From: Actinomycetota bacterium
Lineage (GTDB): Bacteria > Actinomycetota > Actinomycetes > Nanopelagicales > Nanopelagicaceae
DNA length: 8,498 nucleotides
Assembly: GCA_009706135.1 (NCBI GenBank)
Contig: WLRX01000036.1
Span: forward strand, 1-8,498
Direction of reading: 5' to 3'
Made by a program: the position numbers and the translations under genes
Notes under the pieces: model-generated
Seen by the model: the letters and a program-made list of their open reading frames with translations, nothing else
Database searches by the model: none
Told to the model about the DNA's origin: nothing
Part shown: in pieces, positions 7,312 through 8,498 of the stretch
Numbering within the stretch: position 1 is the stretch's first letter
Layout of the letters: the number at the start of each line of letters is the position of its first letter

Positions 7312-7991
7312 GCATGTTCAAACGAAATAAGAAAAATAAAGAGGCTGCGGTTAAGACTCCGCGCTTTCAAACTTTTAGAGATGCCTATTCTGTAACTAAG
7401 AGTGCAAAGCCTTGGATTGGCTTGGCTCTCGTTGCAGTATTCCTTGCTGCTTGGGCGATCGGTATTGGTATTGGTATCGCAGTTGGTCATCCAATTTATG
7501 TGGCATTTGTTTCACTTCCTGTTGCGTTGCTAGCGGCGATGTTTTTCTTCACACGACAGGCATCAACGGCTGCGTACTCATCCATTGAAGGACAATTAGG
7601 CGCCGGTGCTTCTGTGTTGATGGCAATTCGCAAAGGGTGGACAACAACTCCGGCTGTTGCAGTAGCTCGAAATCAAGACATGGTCCATAGAAGTGTTGGT
7701 CGCGCAGGAATCGTTCTAGTTGGCGAAGGATCCCAAGGCGTTAAGCAAATGTTGGCAGATGAACGCAGAAAATCAGAGCGCTTTGCTCCTGGTGTACCAA
7801 TTACAGAAGTTACGGTCGGAGATTTACCAGGTCAAGTTTCTATTCGTAAATTACAAAAGCACTTGTCAAAACTTCCCAAGAAATTATCAGCTCATCAAAT
7901 GCGAGAAGTTCGTGCGCGCCTGAAAGCTGTTGGCGGAATGTCTATGCCAATTCCAAAGGGACCACTGCCAAAAGGTGTTCGAATTCGTTAA
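7308..7991 (+). CDS. DUF4191 family membrane protein
   Basis: A 227-residue protein matching the actinobacterial DUF4191 family found just after lipA (Rv2219 in M. tuberculosis). It has a basic N-terminus (KRNKKNK, residues 5-11), two adjacent membrane helices (about 36-58, rich in Gly/Ile, and 62-81), and a long soluble C-terminal part with conserved-looking VGRAGIVLVGEG (130-141) and a basic tail ending near PKGPLPKGVRIR. The tail probably faces the cytoplasm by the positive-inside rule. The function is unknown. The ATG at 7308 overlaps the acyltransferase stop as ATGA, suggesting coupled translation; no ribosome binding site is visible, and the ATG at 7314 is an alternative. The stop shares the TTAA at 7988-7991 with the convergent RDD gene. 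It appears to be the last gene of the plus-strand operon. Confidence 0.92.
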   Translation: MSMFKRNKKNKEAAVKTPRFQTFRDAYSVTKSAKPWIGLALVAVFLAAWAIGIGIGIAVGHPIYVAFVSLPVALLAAMFFFTRQASTAAYSSIEGQLGAGASVLMAIRKGWTTTPAVAVARNQDMVHRSVGRAGIVLVGEGSQGVKQMLADERRKSERFAPGVPITEVTVGDLPGQVSIRKLQKHLSKLPKKLSAHQMREVRARLKAVGGMSMPIPKGPLPKGVRIR

Positions 7992-8362
7992 TGAGTTAAA
8001 ACGATTTTAGTTTTACTAAATCGTTCGTGAATTCCACGTCCATTTTCATCATAGGTAATTGCTGTAATCACGATAACCATGAGTATTGATCGAATGAGCG
8101 CTTGGCGAATCGTTGGTCGTCCGCCATCTTCAAAATTTACAATTCGCATCCGAAATATTCTGTGACCTGCAGATGCTCCTTGAAGAGTGATCAAAAGAAA
8201 ATACTCGGTAAAAAACAAGATTAGAGCAGGTGTGCCAGCGCGTGCGGTGCGTTCAAGAAAGGTTCCTGGACCACTAAAGAAAACGATCGCAATCAGGTAG
8301 CTGGCTAACCAATCCAGAGTTATGGCCCCAAATCTTCTTCCCAAAGTGACGTCTCTATGCAT
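7988..8362 (-). CDS. RDD family membrane protein
   Basis: A 124-residue protein with the RDD pattern: an arginine-rich N-terminus leading into the first helix (GRRFGAITLDWLASYL, Arg and Asp of the name), a second helix around residues 45-62, GASAGHRIFRMRIV (62-75) joining helices, and a final helix (about 91-106) followed by GRGIHERFSKTKIV. In that last motif the usual HDR is HER, a conservative Asp-to-Glu change. RDD proteins are small inner-membrane proteins of mostly unknown function; some are linked to ion transport. Homologues in this position (Rv2219A) stand before glnA1 in mycobacteria. The ATG at 8362 was chosen because a -10-like TACGCT lies 6 bases before it; a TTG at 8386 would add 8 residues. 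The stop overlaps the DUF4191 stop in TTAA. Confidence 0.9.
   Translation of the reverse strand: MHRDVTLGRRFGAITLDWLASYLIAIVFFSGPGTFLERTARAGTPALILFFTEYFLLITLQGASAGHRIFRMRIVNFEDGGRPTIRQALIRSILMVIVITAITYDENGRGIHERFSKTKIVLTH
8000..8025. terminator. Bulged stem-loop between convergent genes, possible weak terminator
   Basis: AACGATT (8000-8006) pairs with AATCGTT (8019-8025); after one bulged T, TAGT (8008-8011) pairs with ACTA (8015-8018) around a TTT loop, giving 11 base pairs. It lies 8 bases past the DUF4191 stop and within the last codons of the RDD gene. The RDD transcript has only a short TTTT after the stem and the plus-strand transcript has none, so any termination would be weak or assisted. 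Confidence 0.4.
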
Positions 8363-8368
8363 CCCATA

Positions 8369-8396
8369 AGCGTAGCCTGAGCCCAAGGACCTGCAA
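8369..8396 (-). promoter_or_regulatory. Predicted promoter of the RDD gene, placed for a leaderless transcript
   Basis: On the minus strand TTGCAG (8396-8391) and TACGCT (8374-8369) are separated by 16 bases, fair matches to -35 and actinobacterial -10 elements. TACGCT ends 6 bases before the ATG at 8362, the same spacing as TAGGCT before lipB, and would put the transcription start at or beside the start codon. Confidence 0.5.
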
Positions 8397-8410
8397 TTCT
8401 TAACATAGAT

Positions 8411-8426
8411 GTAACACGTGGGTTAT
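8411..8426. promoter_or_regulatory. Imperfect inverted repeat GTAAC-N6-GTTAT before the right-edge gene
   Basis: TAAC (8412-8415) and GTTA (8422-8425) form an inverted repeat around a 6-base centre, overlapping the possible start codon of the right-edge reading frame. The spacing recalls the GTnAC-N6-GaAAC half-sites of the actinobacterial nitrogen regulator GlnR, and the locus is glnA-linked in relatives, but the second half matches poorly. Chance is a serious alternative. Confidence 0.2.
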
Positions 8427-8498
8427 GCCTTTTTCACTGATAACTCGTAGCCTTTGCACAAGCGCCCTCGATGAAGCGGTGCGCAAAGCTGTGATCAA
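8425..8498 (+). CDS. Possible start of an unrecognised gene (runs off the window)
   Basis: From the ATG at 8425 there are 24 open codons to the window edge, reading MPFSLITRSLCTSALDEAVR and onward. I do not recognise the product. It does not resemble the GlnA N-terminus that gene order in mycobacteria would predict next. Only a weak G-rich stretch (GTGGG, 8418-8422) could serve as a ribosome binding site; a TANNNT match (TAACAT, 8401-8406) could be a -10. Minus-strand frames are also open across this short stretch, so an incoming gene end cannot be excluded. Confidence 0.3.
   Translation, partial: MPFSLITRSLCTSALDEAVRKAVI

Noticed and set aside
8400..8498. End of a minus-strand gene entering from the right, stop at 8400-8402
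   Set aside because: About 32 open codons lack any recognisable motif, and another minus frame is open almost as far, so openness alone is not evidence.

Overview
The window looks like chromosomal DNA of a small-genome, AT-leaning actinobacterium. The evidence is gene order: a TIGR01777/SDR39U1-type epimerase, then lipB, lipA, a DUF4191 membrane protein and an RDD membrane protein follow the order around Mycobacterium tuberculosis Rv2216-lipB-lipA-Rv2219-Rv2219A (glnA1 follows there). Moderate A+T content, very tight gene packing and short proteins would fit the freshwater acI lineage (Nanopelagicales), but that assignment is inference.

Left part (1-639, + strand): the C-terminal two thirds of the epimerase, cut by the window edge. 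It converges on a three-gene minus-strand operon (4956 to 628): an MMPL/RND-type exporter, a Gfo/Idh/MocA dehydrogenase and an FAD-dependent amine-oxidase-like oxidoreductase. The convergent ends overlap in a perfect 12-bp palindrome that gives both proteins the same C-terminal Leu-Val-Asp. This operon sits between the epimerase and lipB, which are neighbours in M. tuberculosis, so it appears to be an insertion into a conserved block.

Middle (about 4957-5028): a divergent promoter. A perfect inverted repeat (7-bp arms, 4-bp spacer) carries one TAGGCT -10-like hexamer on each strand. The lipB-side hexamer lies 6 bases before the lipB GTG, which suggests a leaderless lipB mRNA. The other would give the exporter operon a leader of about 44 bases with a ribosome binding site.

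Right part (5029-7991, + strand): a chain of overlapping genes, lipB, lipA, a PlsC-type acyltransferase and the DUF4191 protein. LipB moves octanoyl groups from acyl carrier protein to lipoyl domains and LipA inserts the sulfurs, giving lipoate for 2-oxoacid dehydrogenases and the glycine cleavage system. The acyltransferase is an addition relative to M. tuberculosis. The DUF4191 gene shares a TTAA stop overlap with the convergent RDD gene, and a bulged stem-loop lies just beyond. RDD appears to have its own, probably leaderless, promoter.

Right edge (8363-8498): a short intergenic region, then a start of 24 open codons running off the window. This protein is not recognised; it does not look like the GlnA N-terminus expected from the mycobacterial order. 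No tRNA, rRNA, CRISPR array, insertion sequence or phage gene was seen. Most genes belong to known families; the novelty lies in arrangement and regulatory architecture rather than in a clearly new system.
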